NCBI RefSeq assembly: GCF_008329525.1
Contig: NZ_NPKQ01000008.1
Span: forward strand, 124,001-188,000
Direction of reading: 5' to 3'
Length of the DNA stretch: 64,000 nt
From: Tardiphaga sp. P9-11
GTDB lineage: Bacteria > Pseudomonadota > Alphaproteobacteria > Rhizobiales > Xanthobacteraceae
Shown in pieces: positions 8,780 to 18,273 of this stretch. The notes below the pieces were generated by a model that saw nothing but the letters and a program-made list of their open reading frames with translations, was not told the DNA's origin and did no database searches. How positions within the stretch are numbered: the stretch's first letter is position 1; every line of letters begins with the position of its first letter. The translations under genes were made by a program, and so were the position numbers.

Positions 8780-9973
8780 TCAGACAACCTTGCCCCGTCG
8801 TAATTCGGCGATCTCTTCGGCACCGAAGCCGAACTCGGCGAGGAGCTCCTCGGTCTGTTCGCCGACTTCCGGCGGCCGAGCGGCCATGTGGCTCGGCGTG
8901 CGCGACAGCGTGAAGGGCTGACCGACCAGCGTGATCTTGCGGTTCTGGTCGTTGGGTACGTCCTGAGCGAGGCCCAGATGCTTGACCTGCGCGTCCGCGA
9001 ACATCTGGTCGACGGAGTAGATCGGACCACAGGGCACGCCGGCGGCATTGAGGTCGTTGACCCATTCCTCGGTCGACCGCTTTTCGGTGCAGGCGCTGAT
9101 CGCGGCATTGAGCGCGTCGCGGTTCTTCGAGCGCGCGGGGCCGGTGGCGTAATCGGGATGGGTGATCAGTTCGGGGGCGCCGATGGCCTGAGCGCAGCGT
9201 TCCCAGATCTTGCCGCCGGTGGTGGCGATGTTGATGTAGCCGTCGGAGGTCTTGAACACGCCGGTGGGAATGCTGGTCGGGTGGTTGTTGCCGGCCTGTT
9301 TCGGCACGTCCTGTTCCATCAGCCAACGCGCGGCCTGGAAATCCAGCATGAAGATCTGCGCCTGCAGCAGCGAGGTCTGGACCCACTGGCCCTGACCGGA
9401 GACGTCGCGCTCCAGCAGGGCTGTGAGCACGCCCAGCGCGCAAAACAGCCCGGCGGTGAGATCAGCCACGGGAATACCGACCCGCATCGGGCCTTCGCCG
9501 GGGGCTCCTGTGATCGACATCAACCCGCCCATGCCCTGGGCGATCTGATCGAAACCCGGCCGCTTGTGATAGGGGCCATCCTGGCCGAAGCCGGAAATGC
9601 TGCCGTAGACGATGCCGGGATTGATCGCCTTCAGGCTCTCGTAATCGATGCCGAGCCGGGCTTTTACATCCGGGCGAAAATTCTCAACCACAACATCGGC
9701 CTTCTCGACCAGCCGTTTGAACACCGCGAGGCCGCGGGGGTCCTTCAGGTTCAGGGTCATGGCCCGCTTGTTGCGGTGCAAATTCTGGAAGTCCGAGCCC
9801 TGCCGGGGGCCGCCGGGCTGTTCGGAACCGGCGTCATCGCTCAGCGCATCGATCTTGATGACATTGGCCCCCCAGTCCGCGAACTGCCGCACCGCTGTCG
9901 GGCCGGAGCGGATCCGGGTGAGGTCGAGCACGGTAAAACGGGAGAGGGCCTGCGAGGCGCGCGGGAAGGGCAT
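8780..9973 (-). CDS. Family III CoA transferase (CaiB/BaiF)
   Basis: 397 residues of the CaiB/BaiF class. The N-terminal Rossmann part has VLDLTRIRSGPTAVRQFADW, followed by NKRAMTLNLKDPRG and VENFRPDVKARLG. Asp171 in IPVADLTAG corresponds to the Asp that forms the acyl-anhydride in formyl-CoA transferase. Length is normal for the family. Enzymes of this class move CoA between organic acids; the acceptor acid is not predictable here. The gene is isolated: 565 bp without a clear gene lie upstream and a glycosyltransferase remnant lies downstream. It may belong functionally with the carrier-protein cluster or be general carboxylic-acid metabolism. Confidence 0.88.
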   Translation of the reverse strand: MPFPRASQALSRFTVLDLTRIRSGPTAVRQFADWGANVIKIDALSDDAGSEQPGGPRQGSDFQNLHRNKRAMTLNLKDPRGLAVFKRLVEKADVVVENFRPDVKARLGIDYESLKAINPGIVYGSISGFGQDGPYHKRPGFDQIAQGMGGLMSITGAPGEGPMRVGIPVADLTAGLFCALGVLTALLERDVSGQGQWVQTSLLQAQIFMLDFQAARWLMEQDVPKQAGNNHPTSIPTGVFKTSDGYINIATTGGKIWERCAQAIGAPELITHPDYATGPARSKNRDALNAAISACTEKRSTEEWVNDLNAAGVPCGPIYSVDQMFADAQVKHLGLAQDVPNDQNRKITLVGQPFTLSRTPSHMAARPPEVGEQTEELLAEFGFGAEEIAELRRGKVV

Positions 9974-10538
9974 TCAGAGGGCTCCGGGGGAGGCGGGAGG
10001 GACAAAGGGCGCGGCCCACTTTTCGCGCAAACCGGACGTCTTGTCATGTCCTGCGGCCACTGCCCGGCCGTTTCGGAAATAATGATGGCTGACTACATGA
10101 ACCTATTCAGCGACCGAATGTCACACGGCGATCTAAACGCATGGCGAATTCCATCCGTTTGGCGAATTTGTTGTGTTCGCGTTCGGTTATGCACTGCCAA
10201 TGCGGACAATGGCCGGCGTGCCGACGTGCTGCATGGAGAATTCAGCCGGCCGAACTGAGACCGTGCCGGTTCGCATGTGCACCGTCTTGGTTCGCCACCA
10301 TCCGGCGCTATCTGCGGGGCGTTCGGCTGCCTCCCGCCGGTACAGGTGATATCAAGCCGCCGGGAGCCGACTTGCCATAGCTCGCCGCAAGCTGCGCCGA
10401 GGCCGGCATGATCATCGTATATTCTGCATCCGCATGATGACCCAGCGCGCCTCCTCCGATCGTGCAAGCGGTCGCAAAGGCCGCGATCGTGAGTGGCGGG
10501 CCGCTGACGCAGGAGCGTGCCGACGCGATTTTCGCGCC
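9974..10538. other. Intergenic region with a coding-like stub
   Basis: No complete gene is supported here. On the minus strand, directly after the stop of the membrane-protein gene (10539) and in the same frame, an open stretch runs from about 10538 to 10324. It reads like a small exported protein (PLTIAAFATACTIGGGALGH, then an alanine-rich cleavage-like stretch), but it has no start codon. It may be a remnant. The rest shows no family similarity that I recognise. Confidence 0.35.
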
Positions 10539-12341
10539 TTAGCGGTCGCCCGCCGAGCGGCAAGCTCTGAATGCAAAAAGGGCCCGAAATTGGTCTTCGT
10601 AGACCTTGCAAGCATTGGCACCGAGATTTTCAGAAAGACTCCGCCATTCAGCTTCTTCGAAAGGCCGCTTCTCCAGCAAGGCGCCATCAAACCCGATCGT
10701 ACTCGCAGCAGCTACGAGTCCATGGTTTCTATTTTCCTCGATTGCTTTGGCGACGAGAAGGTAACTCCCTTGCTGGGATGTGCCGCCATAACTCCACCTA
10801 GTGGGGGAATGTTTCCTGTCAATAAGATAATAGTCCTGAAGTGAATAGATGTCGAATCCTCGCATCGGCGCAGATTCTGGCCACGGGACGTGCGGAAGTT
10901 GTAGGATGGTAGTAATCCCAGCCCGATCCTTCGCCGCTATGACCGCGCGGACACTCGGCAGATTTTCCGCCTGCATCGACATTATCACTTTCTGTCGCCA
11001 CGCCAGCGATCCAATGCTGGGCAACATAGATAGGAATAAAAGCGAAAATGTCGCACCGCAGAGCAGCGCGTTACGGCGGCCCCCCCGTTGCACGAGCATT
11101 TCTATGCCAGCAAGCACGACAACGAGGGCAAAAAAGCTAAGGAAGGGAATGATCCTTCCAGTTGCGCGGATCGACGGATTAACAAAGAGGTTAAAGTAGT
11201 AAGCCAAACCTCCGTTCATAGAATAGAAGACGCCAAATATGATGCAGGCTGAAGACATAAAAACCAGAGCAGTCCATTTAGATCGGCCGCAACGTGAAGC
11301 ACCGACCGAAGCGATGATAAGCGGCGAAGCAAAGATAATCATCGTTAGAAAGATGCCTGGCCAATCTTCCAGGGCTAGGATCGTGGAGACGTATGGCGCA
11401 AAACCTGTATATTCTTGGTGCGCCCATTGAAGCGACGGGATACTTTTGAAGAGGTGGGTCGCTTCCGCGAAGCTCAAACCGAACACTAGCTGCGAACCAG
11501 CAGCCCGTTTCACCGTAGGTGTAGAGCCTGAGAGCACATCAAGCAGCCCAGTGCCGAAGCCGGTAATTATGAGCACAGGCACAACTATTGCTGAGACTAT
11601 GACAGCGATCAGCAACGGCCTGTATGTGAAATTAGACAACGAAGCGGTCGCCGCGGCAAAGGCCACAAAGAGTAATGAAAAGAAAGCGTAGTACAGGCCG
11701 GAAGTTGCGATCACGGCGAGCGACACGAGACCCCCCACGCTCTGGATGATGAGAAGAGGCTGGTGTGTGTATCGAACTCCGATGCGGAGAGCCAATGCCG
11801 CTCCCAACGGCACAGCGTAGTAGAGCGCCAAAAAATCATGAACGAGTGAGCGAAAGGCAAAATATGGAGAAACGACATAGACAACAGCCCCTATTGCGCT
11901 GAGCCAGGGCCGGAAACCGAGAGAACTCAGCGCGTAGGCGGATGATGCAAACATCGCGGAGGTGCCAATCAGATACATCAGGTAGTATGAGGTTGCGGCC
12001 TGATTGACGAAGAGTCCGAGTATGCGCAGAAAAGCGCGATAGCTGAAGTCAAACGAAGGGAAGAACGAGTTGTCTTGAACTCCAGGAAACCCGAGGTTCG
12101 GATTGATCCTGAAGCCAAAGCCATCAATATAGCTCTTTGCGTAATTCCACGTGAACAGACTATCGCCGCCGAACGAAAGCATTGAGAGCGGCCTTATTGA
12201 GCCGAACCCCAAAAGCAGAAGACAGACGAATAAGCCTGCAAGATAGATCCCGGGTTCAACGCAAGCCAAACGCAGATGGCCAGCTTTTTCGATAGTCGTG
12301 GAAGGGGAGGTTGAGTATGAAATATTGTGATCCAGCTGCAT
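10539..12341 (-). CDS. Large polytopic membrane protein, probable GT-C-type or YfhO-like
   Basis: 600 residues with a hydrophilic N-terminus of about 30 residues, then some 11-13 hydrophobic segments and a soluble C-terminal domain of roughly 130 residues. After the first membrane segment comes SFGGDSLFTWNYAKSY followed by an NPNLGFPG loop, the layout of large envelope membrane proteins related to YfhO and GT-C glycosyltransferases, in which an acidic residue in the first periplasmic loop is catalytic. It is probably a lipid-linked-sugar-dependent glycosyltransferase or a modifier of the surface polysaccharide. I do not recognise a specific family with certainty. It follows a 76-residue membrane protein by seven bases, and codon use is AT-richer than in the flanking metabolic genes. 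Confidence 0.7.
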   Translation of the reverse strand: MQLDHNISYSTSPSTTIEKAGHLRLACVEPGIYLAGLFVCLLLLGFGSIRPLSMLSFGGDSLFTWNYAKSYIDGFGFRINPNLGFPGVQDNSFFPSFDFSYRAFLRILGLFVNQAATSYYLMYLIGTSAMFASSAYALSSLGFRPWLSAIGAVVYVVSPYFAFRSLVHDFLALYYAVPLGAALALRIGVRYTHQPLLIIQSVGGLVSLAVIATSGLYYAFFSLLFVAFAAATASLSNFTYRPLLIAVIVSAIVVPVLIITGFGTGLLDVLSGSTPTVKRAAGSQLVFGLSFAEATHLFKSIPSLQWAHQEYTGFAPYVSTILALEDWPGIFLTMIIFASPLIIASVGASRCGRSKWTALVFMSSACIIFGVFYSMNGGLAYYFNLFVNPSIRATGRIIPFLSFFALVVVLAGIEMLVQRGGRRNALLCGATFSLLFLSMLPSIGSLAWRQKVIMSMQAENLPSVRAVIAAKDRAGITTILQLPHVPWPESAPMRGFDIYSLQDYYLIDRKHSPTRWSYGGTSQQGSYLLVAKAIEENRNHGLVAAASTIGFDGALLEKRPFEEAEWRSLSENLGANACKVYEDQFRALFAFRACRSAGDR

Positions 12342-12348
12342 GATCGCA

Positions 12349-12579
12349 TTATGAAGTTTGCGCGATGGCCACAGGGGGCCGGCGAGGAGCGCTCCAAAGA
12401 TTCCTCATTGCGGTTGTAGGCTTGTAGAAATAGCGATAGATCGCTGCGAAAATAACAATCGCGGCGCCAAAATAGAAGGCAGAATACACTCGCAGCAAGA
12501 GGGGGCCCGTCGTCGACCGGATTGCATCAAGGATCGGGTCATGCCGGGAGAGGCCTACAAAATAGCTGTTCTGTTCCAT
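12349..12579 (-). CDS. Small membrane protein of unknown function
   Basis: 76 residues with one or two hydrophobic segments (LLLRVYSAFYFGAAIVIFAA), a basic C-terminus and no recognised domain. An AGG about 13 bases before ATG 12579 is a weak ribosome-binding site. It ends seven bases before the large membrane protein, so the pair is probably co-transcribed. It could instead be the truncated end of a longer gene broken by the adjacent IS3 remnant. A real small gene is plausible but not certain. Confidence 0.45.
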   Translation of the reverse strand: MEQNSYFVGLSRHDPILDAIRSTTGPLLLRVYSAFYFGAAIVIFAAIYRYFYKPTTAMRNLWSAPRRPPVAIAQTS

Positions 12580-12718
12580 ATTGGCTTTTACCTCGCATGA
12601 GCGATCACCGTAAAGGTGTCTTGCTCCAAGCTTAACTTGCCAAACGCAGAGCTTCTATCTGTCCGGCTTCACTTGACTGTTGCTGTGCAGACGCAGTTAT
12701 GGGGTGCGATGGAGATCT

Positions 12719-12936
12719 GACGTGCCCCTGCCGATTTCCTCCAGTTGAAGTTAGAGTCCGGCCTTCTGAAGGACGGACAGATGAAGCGGGCCAGATTTAC
12801 GGAAGAGCAGATTATCGGCGTTTTGCGCGAGCATGAGGCGCGAGCGAAGGCCGCCGATCTGGCGCGCAAACACGGCGTCTCGGAAGCAACGTTGTATAAT
12901 TGGAAGGCCAAATTCGGCGGCATAAGCCGCCCTTGA
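12719..12936 (+). mobile_element. IS3-family remnant: left end and truncated orfA
   Basis: From ATG 12781 the reading frame MKRARFTEEQIIGVLREHEA...HGVSEATLYNWKAKFGG is the helix-turn-helix start of IS3-family OrfA (IS407-type). It stops after about 52 codons at 12936, where the intact protein would continue with a leucine zipper. The sequence from 12719 (TGACGTGCCCCTGCCGATTT) has the TGAC start and CCCC run of a left inverted repeat. OrfB and the right end are missing. An ATG at 12745 in the same frame reads through IS end sequence and is unlikely to be the start. Confidence 0.8.
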
Positions 12937-12958
12937 GACGAGCCGTTGGGAAGCCCTG

Positions 12959-13213
12959 ATGAAGTCGGTGGAGGGGCCATACGCCTTAGCCGTGTTCGAC
13001 GAGAAAAACCGCTACATCGCCGAATCCTCAGCCATCCAGTGCTTCCAGCGAACGTCACCGGTGCCAATCGAGGTTGAGGATGTGATGTGGGTGCCCGACT
13101 TCCGGATCGCGACCACGATTGCTCAGGCGGTGCTAGCGACGATCGCTCGGCATAGGGCTACAGGCGGGTGGCATGACGTGCCGGCGGCGTCGGTTGCCGG
13201 CAGCTCGGACTGA
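12959..13213 (+). CDS. Hypothetical 84-residue ORF, possibly a fragment
   Basis: It starts 22 bases after the broken IS3 orfA. The translation (84 residues, acidic N-terminal half with VEVEDVMWVPDF-like composition, no membrane segment) has protein-like composition but no motif I recognise. No clear ribosome-binding site is seen. It may be the tail of a gene interrupted by the IS. The surrounding 12937-13415 contains nothing else that I can support. Confidence 0.25.
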   Translation: MKSVEGPYALAVFDEKNRYIAESSAIQCFQRTSPVPIEVEDVMWVPDFRIATTIAQAVLATIARHRATGGWHDVPAASVAGSSD

Positions 13214-13415
13214 CAACAGTGCGGCTGTATCTGGAAGCGGTGACGGTGCCACACGATCAGCTTGTGAAACGGTGGAGCGGGGGCACGTGATGCTGGCAGC
13301 GAATGTTTAAGCGGGCTTTCCTAGGCAGGGAGACCAGGCGGAAATGGCATTGGATGACGAGCAGCCATCTCACATCCACAACGGTCGCTGGCTGGGCGGA
13401 ACCGGGCTAAGATAT

Positions 13416-14480
13416 TCAGGCACCATTTGGAACTCTTCTGGAGGTAAAGCCAGGCCAACTTGTCAAAAGACGGCCGAGCCTGATCGCGGGCAATTCGACC
13501 CATCGCATCGAAGCGTAGGCGGCTGGCACCGTCAGTGACACAGTGAACACTGAAGCGAGAAGGCCTGCTTCTATGGGGCGCAACTTAAACCAAGTATCGT
13601 TTTGGAGGATCTGCCCGAGATAGACCAACGCAATATAATTATAGAGATAAAAGCTGTAACTAATGCGCCCGAGAAATTGAGAAATGGGAAGCATTAAAAA
13701 CTCCCCGATAGCTCCTGAGCGGCCGTAGTAGATCGAAGTGACCAATAGCGCTATTGCTATGGTCTGAATGGTGCCCTTGAAGGCGATAGCAACCACCAGG
13801 GACGCAAGACAGCTCCATATGGGCAAACGACTACCAACCCAGTTCCCGGCGGGGGTCGGGATCAGCATACCAAAAACAAAATACCCCCAGAAGTCCTTGA
13901 ACAGTACGGCTATTGGAAGCTCGGGGATTCTAAAAAATATCCAAATGGCAATTGCAGCTCCTAACAATCCGGCAACACCTGCACTTCGCCACCCAAAAAA
14001 CGCGAGCAGTATAAACACGACCGCCACCATTTCGACATTCAACGTCCAGGTCACGCTGTTGATCGGAAATGCATACAGCACCGCATTGGTCGCAAGATCT
14101 GTTAGGTTTACTGCCTTTCCTGTAACCGCTGCTAGGACAGCTATGAAAAGCAGACAAACGATAAGCGCGGGGTAAATGCGAAATATCCGACGAATTGTGA
14201 ACCGCGTAACTGTTTCGATGAAAGGAGCGGTTTTGCTAGCCATCAGGCTCTGAAAGAGCACTGCGCCGCTTATTACGAAGAACACGAAAACGGCTGTTTC
14301 ACCGCTGAATATCTTCAGGATGATCTTTGTGGCCCAACTGTAGGCATCAGAAAGGTCGGAGTACTTCCCGTAGACAATTCTAGGGACTAGACTTTCGTCG
14401 ATGCTCAGGATCGTGTGGAAGATCGCAACATTGAGCGCCGCGAAACCTCGGAGGCCGTCCAGAGCTTCGTTGCGTTGCAT
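13416..14480 (-). CDS. Membrane acyltransferase, acyltransferase-3 (OafA/YrhL) family
   Basis: About 354 residues with some ten membrane segments. The start MQRNEALDGLRGFAALNVAIFH carries the family signature: an Arg-Gly after the first Leu and a His at the end of the first membrane segment, the residue linked to acyl transfer. RRIFRIYPAL is the conserved Arg-rich cytoplasmic loop, and SYSFYLYNY lies near the C-terminus. These proteins move acetyl or other acyl groups onto extracytoplasmic sugars; in this locus O-acetylation of the surface polysaccharide is likely. I chose ATG 14480, after GGAAAA, because upstream in-frame codons do not resemble the family. Confidence 0.85.
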   Translation of the reverse strand: MQRNEALDGLRGFAALNVAIFHTILSIDESLVPRIVYGKYSDLSDAYSWATKIILKIFSGETAVFVFFVISGAVLFQSLMASKTAPFIETVTRFTIRRIFRIYPALIVCLLFIAVLAAVTGKAVNLTDLATNAVLYAFPINSVTWTLNVEMVAVVFILLAFFGWRSAGVAGLLGAAIAIWIFFRIPELPIAVLFKDFWGYFVFGMLIPTPAGNWVGSRLPIWSCLASLVVAIAFKGTIQTIAIALLVTSIYYGRSGAIGEFLMLPISQFLGRISYSFYLYNYIALVYLGQILQNDTWFKLRPIEAGLLASVFTVSLTVPAAYASMRWVELPAIRLGRLLTSWPGFTSRRVPNGA

Positions 14481-14713
14481 AAGGTTTTCCAAACTAGGCG
14501 TTATCCTGGCCTCATGTGCCGATGATCCTCGCTTTGAAGCGCTGACGAACTTCCTGTCGCACGCCAAGCCCGAAACATTGACCTTCCTGACCTACGCGCG
14601 GCCGAAGCCCGAGAGGGCGACCGATAGGGCTTGCCGAGGCGGCAACAATCCCGGTGTCATGCCATCCGGCAGGTCGTTAGAGAAAGAGAGGCCGCCTCAG
14701 TGGGTGGCCGCTT

Positions 14714-15358
14714 TTATTTTACACCTAGCTTACGCGACGTAAGATGGATCGCGTCAAATCCAATCCTTGGTTCGTTCAGGATAGCTATTGCCACTGGCTC
14801 GACGGTCACTTCCGGTGATCGGTTGGGTATTCCCGTCGTAGATCCGACCGCCTTGTCGCCGCGCATTGACGAGACGGAAGCCAGAATTAAAGAGGAGCTT
14901 TCGGCGAGTTCTCGCATCTCAGACTTCAGCTCGTCGACATGAAAATTGAGATAGCCGTCGAGGCGGTCGATCTCCTTGCTGATGAGGAGGTTGGTCTTTT
15001 CCAGCGACTTACGTTCATGCAGCAGTATGTCGAGCTTTTCCGAACAGATGTCGACTTTGTGCGCCAGACCATGCACGTCGGCGTGTAGCGCGTCCAATTT
15101 AGCTCCCACTAGGTAGCTATTGTGGACGCTTTGCGCCGCACTTTCCAATAAAGCCTTATTGGGGACATCCGGTAGCGCCGTCACTGCGCGGTTGAGACGT
15201 AGTTCGTAAATCAAGGCCCCGATCTGACTTTCAAGACGCGTGGCTCCAGAAAAACGCCGATATACGTGCATCGACGAGCCGAAGATATAACGCAAAAGCC
15301 GTACAGCAATTGCGCGAAATTTTCGCCGGTGACCCGCGAGAAGTCCCATCAGTTCCAA
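14714..15358 (-). CDS. Coiled-coil protein, paralogue of 18502-18990
   Basis: 214 residues with a basic N-terminus, no clear membrane segment and a central helical region rich in heptads. The block SEKLDILLHERKS...TNLLISKEIDRLDGYL..HV recurs almost unchanged in the protein at 18502-18990, which also has a similar LLR...YRRFSG-type N-terminus. I know of no functional assignment. Being inside a polysaccharide locus, both may be cytoplasmic scaffolds or adaptors for glycosyltransferases or the export complex. The last 60 residues are unlike the paralogue and hydrophilic. Confidence 0.7.
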   Translation of the reverse strand: MELMGLLAGHRRKFRAIAVRLLRYIFGSSMHVYRRFSGATRLESQIGALIYELRLNRAVTALPDVPNKALLESAAQSVHNSYLVGAKLDALHADVHGLAHKVDICSEKLDILLHERKSLEKTNLLISKEIDRLDGYLNFHVDELKSEMRELAESSSLILASVSSMRGDKAVGSTTGIPNRSPEVTVEPVAIAILNEPRIGFDAIHLTSRKLGVK

Positions 15359-15459
15359 ACTTCAACAGACTCAGATTGTGTCTCAAATCTGACAAAGTAG
15401 TGACTTTTTTTTATGCACGCTCGTCAATGTTGTCAATAGCACAAGGGGCTGCGGATCCG

Positions 15460-15861
15460 TCAATGAACTTTCAAATCCAGCCGTTCGTATTTCTCATGGT
15501 GACACCAGTGCGATGCGCTTACGTTCTCCTGCCGGACAGGCTTGCTGTTTTCGATGCTGATGAGAAAGGTCTGCTCTCCTATCGAGCCGCCTGCCATTCC
15601 GTTCACTGTTGCTCTGACGCAAGCTGTCCATCCCATTGAGGCCTGACGCGGTGTTGAAAAGCTGACGTTCGATGCGCTGGCTGAAGGCAAGAAGAATTCC
15701 CCCATCCTAGTTTGAAGCATGACTCGGAGGTCGGGTGGCTGTTCAGGGACCGGGGCAACTCGAGCTCGGGCTTTTAAGGCGTCTGGCGCCCATGTTGCTC
15801 CGGGATCGATGGAGCATCCAGCTAGCGAGAGTGACACCAATATCAAAGTCAGTTTACGCAT
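15460..15861 (-). CDS. Small predicted lipoprotein
   Basis: 133 residues beginning MRKLTLILVSLSLAGCSID: a short basic n-region, hydrophobic core and lipobox LAGC with Cys16 as the lipidation site. Asp at position +3 rather than +2 argues against strict inner-membrane retention. The mature part contains FTP-like beta-rich sequence and several Cys residues but no domain I recognise. Small lipoproteins of this kind are common in Bradyrhizobium relatives. It is 101 bases upstream of the coiled-coil gene in the same direction. A role in envelope assembly is only suggested by context. Confidence 0.7.
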   Translation of the reverse strand: MRKLTLILVSLSLAGCSIDPGATWAPDALKARARVAPVPEQPPDLRVMLQTRMGEFFLPSASASNVSFSTPRQASMGWTACVRATVNGMAGGSIGEQTFLISIENSKPVRQENVSASHWCHHEKYERLDLKVH

Positions 15862-16806
15862 CGTCGGTGGCTAACGGGAACCGATGGAGTCAGCAACCCT
15901 TTTCATCCTTCACCATCACCCGTGGACAGGCGCCAGCGTGCATGGCTCATGATCGCCTATAGTGCGCGCAGTCGCTTCGACCATGCATCCTGGGCAAATG
16001 CCGCATTGCTTTAAACGCCGTCATGGCGCTTTCGCGATCTGGCGCCTGTCCATCGGTTGGAAAACCCTGGGGCGGCAAGACGGTATCCAGCCCTCAAGCC
16101 CAGGATAGTCGCTGGCTAACCAGCTTTAGCAGCTTGTGGTCGGGAAGGTACTCGTCGGGGCTTGGGGTAGCTCGACATAGGGCGGCGGATGCGACCAACG
16201 TAAAAACCATGATCGTCGTGAAGGGCGCCCTACTTCACGTCCCTTTGCTTTCTGAGCGTGGCAGAGACACCCAGCCGCAGCTTTTCCCACTGGTTGCTTG
16301 AGAGAATGTGTGTCCGTCCGTCGCTGCGATAGATCGTGCAGTAGAACATTTTTGAGCCCCCCGAATCCGGCAAGGTGAGTCACGCGAATCCGGGGCACAA
16401 CGAATCTGCGGTTGTCCCCCGACTCGCATAGCGTGTGGCCGCTAACGTGGACCTGAGGGAGCCGCAGCCGGGTTTATCGTTTCGGGAGCTTTCCGGACTT
16501 TTGCATCTGCAGCGCCTCAGCTTTCATGGCGTCAAAGCACCGCGTGGCTTCTCTCTCGACGGCGGCGTCGAGTGCGGCAGATTTCTCTTTCCGTATCTCG
16601 GTGATCGGAAGCGTTTGCGCGATGCCTTCGGGATAACACTCGCAATAATGTAGGACGATATCCGGCGGCGAACATTGGCGAACTGGTCGTGGACAAAATC
16701 TAGCAGCAAGCGGAAGTTCTGAATGACCCGGAGGCTATCGAGCTGATTCGATTATGGGGCATCCAAACCGGCGGTCGCGGCCAGATCAACCGGGTCATGG
16801 TCAAAT
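15862..16806. other. Gene-poor region with decayed coding fragments
   Basis: No intact gene is supported over 945 bases. On the minus strand an open frame without a start codon runs from about 16730 to a stop at 16474 and ends TRCFDAMKAEALQMQKSGKL plus PKR, a helical, protein-like tail. In a second minus frame, LDFVHDQFAN (about 16670-16700) resembles the DDE-domain entry of IS3 OrfB. On the plus strand, 16715-16800 reads DPEAIELIRLWGIQTGG, also coding-like but truncated. These look like remnants of at least two broken genes. Confidence 0.5.
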
Positions 16807-18273
16807 TCACCGGCCTTTCGAGGCGCACTCAGACAAGATAATCGCTAATCTATCGGAATTCTGGATCAGGCACCGGCTGGCATAAGTTTTACCATCGATC
16901 TCACTGCCGAGAACAAACTTGGCGCTGCCCAGATTAGGCTGTGCTGAAAGAAACAATCCATGCTGAGCCGCCAAAGCTGAGGACGTAGGCCGAAGTAGAG
17001 CGTACCCAATGAGGTAGTTCGCGTGAGGGCTAATAGTCGAGTTCATCGAAACGGTAATGCCATCGAATGTCCTAGACACCTCTTGAGACAACAATTGTCT
17101 GACATCTCGATCATAGGAAGCCAAGCTACTGACTGCTTCACTGGGCCTTCCAGCAAAGACGAAAGCGATCGCCGCGGCCAAGAAAAGGGACGAACTCGCT
17201 GCCGTCGCGGCTGGTGAGAAACTGCGAGTGCGTCCCTTGGCGGGAAACTTAGTAAAAATCCATTGCACAACGAGGGTCGATAAAAGTAGGCATTCTAGCG
17301 TACCTAGGAGAAATCCGGACTTTTTGACTGCGTAAAGTGAGCCGAAACCGCCAACGTAGAATAGCGCGCATAGCAACAGACATGGCATCGATACCCCTAT
17401 GCCGAGAGAGAGAATTGCATTCGCGCGTAACGAGGTTGGCTCTCTCATCTTGAGATAAAACGTCGGAAGCAGAACGATGGCGCCGATTACTATATAAAGC
17501 ATGACGCCGTCGGATATAGTAATTCCGCCATCGTTGCTGGAAATCGCGGCCATATCAATCATGGCCGGATGAACTACTGCAACTGCACCGGCAAGTCCTG
17601 CTGTAACTAATGTCTCGAAAATACGCCGTTTTGTGTTTTCGCGTGGATCCACGAGAGGAGCACCGCGTAAGACAGACGCGGCCAACGCAAATTGGACTGC
17701 ATTAAGGGGAAAGAACCAACTGATCAAATGCGAAATAATGGCGCACAGTACAAGCCACCAACCAAACGATAAACTGGACAGTTGATATGCAGCGTAGAAG
17801 CCGGCCATTAAGGCCGCTGTTCCAGCCAATTGCGCATAGAAAAAATTAGCTACAACTTCATTCCCGACGATAAATCGATACTTGCGGAATATGACCGCAA
17901 GAACGGTGAAGACAAGGAGTGTAGCGATTGTTTCTACAGGCGAGTCTCGCTTCATTAGATCGGCAGCGACCAGATAAATAAGCAAGAACGCGCCCGCTGC
18001 GACAAAAAACAAGCCCTTCAGTGTTGAGCCAACAAGGGCACCTGCCACGATCCCCAAAATATGTGCCGCTGGGGGGTAATGGGCAATCGCGCCGAGGAAT
18101 GAAGATTTTGGCAGGGGCCAAGCACCGTATTGATTGATCTGCTCCGCAATCGCGTAGTGGATGCCTGCGTCCACGCCACCACTAAAATCGCGCGAGCCCA
18201 AGAATAGAATTCCAGCCCCAAATAACGCCAAAACAGCCAAGATGCTGAGCGTTCTAGGTTGAACTCGCGACAT
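16807..18273 (-). CDS. Polytopic membrane protein, probable GT-C-type
   Basis: About 488 residues with some 11-13 membrane segments. After the first segment, the periplasmic loop contains SRDFSGGVDAGIHYAIAEQI and WPLPKSS..HYPPAAH. The Asp and the His-Tyr-Pro-Pro stretch recall GT-C membrane glycosyltransferases, but I cannot name the family. The C-terminal 110 residues are soluble. The start ATG 18273 is chosen because GAGGAG lies nine bases upstream; in-frame ATGs at 18360 and 18444 lack such a site. The gene is AT-rich compared with the flanking metabolic regions. It lies 228 bases downstream of the coiled-coil gene on the same strand. Confidence 0.65.
   Translation of the reverse strand: MSRVQPRTLSILAVLALFGAGILFLGSRDFSGGVDAGIHYAIAEQINQYGAWPLPKSSFLGAIAHYPPAAHILGIVAGALVGSTLKGLFFVAAGAFLLIYLVAADLMKRDSPVETIATLLVFTVLAVIFRKYRFIVGNEVVANFFYAQLAGTAALMAGFYAAYQLSSLSFGWWLVLCAIISHLISWFFPLNAVQFALAASVLRGAPLVDPRENTKRRIFETLVTAGLAGAVAVVHPAMIDMAAISSNDGGITISDGVMLYIVIGAIVLLPTFYLKMREPTSLRANAILSLGIGVSMPCLLLCALFYVGGFGSLYAVKKSGFLLGTLECLLLSTLVVQWIFTKFPAKGRTRSFSPAATAASSSLFLAAAIAFVFAGRPSEAVSSLASYDRDVRQLLSQEVSRTFDGITVSMNSTISPHANYLIGYALLRPTSSALAAQHGLFLSAQPNLGSAKFVLGSEIDGKTYASRCLIQNSDRLAIILSECASKGR

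Noticed and set aside
8888-10258. Long open frame on the plus strand (456 codons)
   Set aside because: It is antisense to the CoA transferase, which has clear family motifs and the catalytic Asp; the plus-strand translation has low-complexity His/Gly/Arg composition typical of shadow frames.
10093-10611. 172-codon minus-strand frame
   Set aside because: Arg/Cys-rich translation without motif, overlapping the end of the membrane-protein gene in another frame; a different frame in the same place looks more coding-like but has no start.
14600-14680. Possible tRNA-like G/C-rich folded stretch
   Set aside because: The cloverleaf arms and the T-loop consensus could not be matched.
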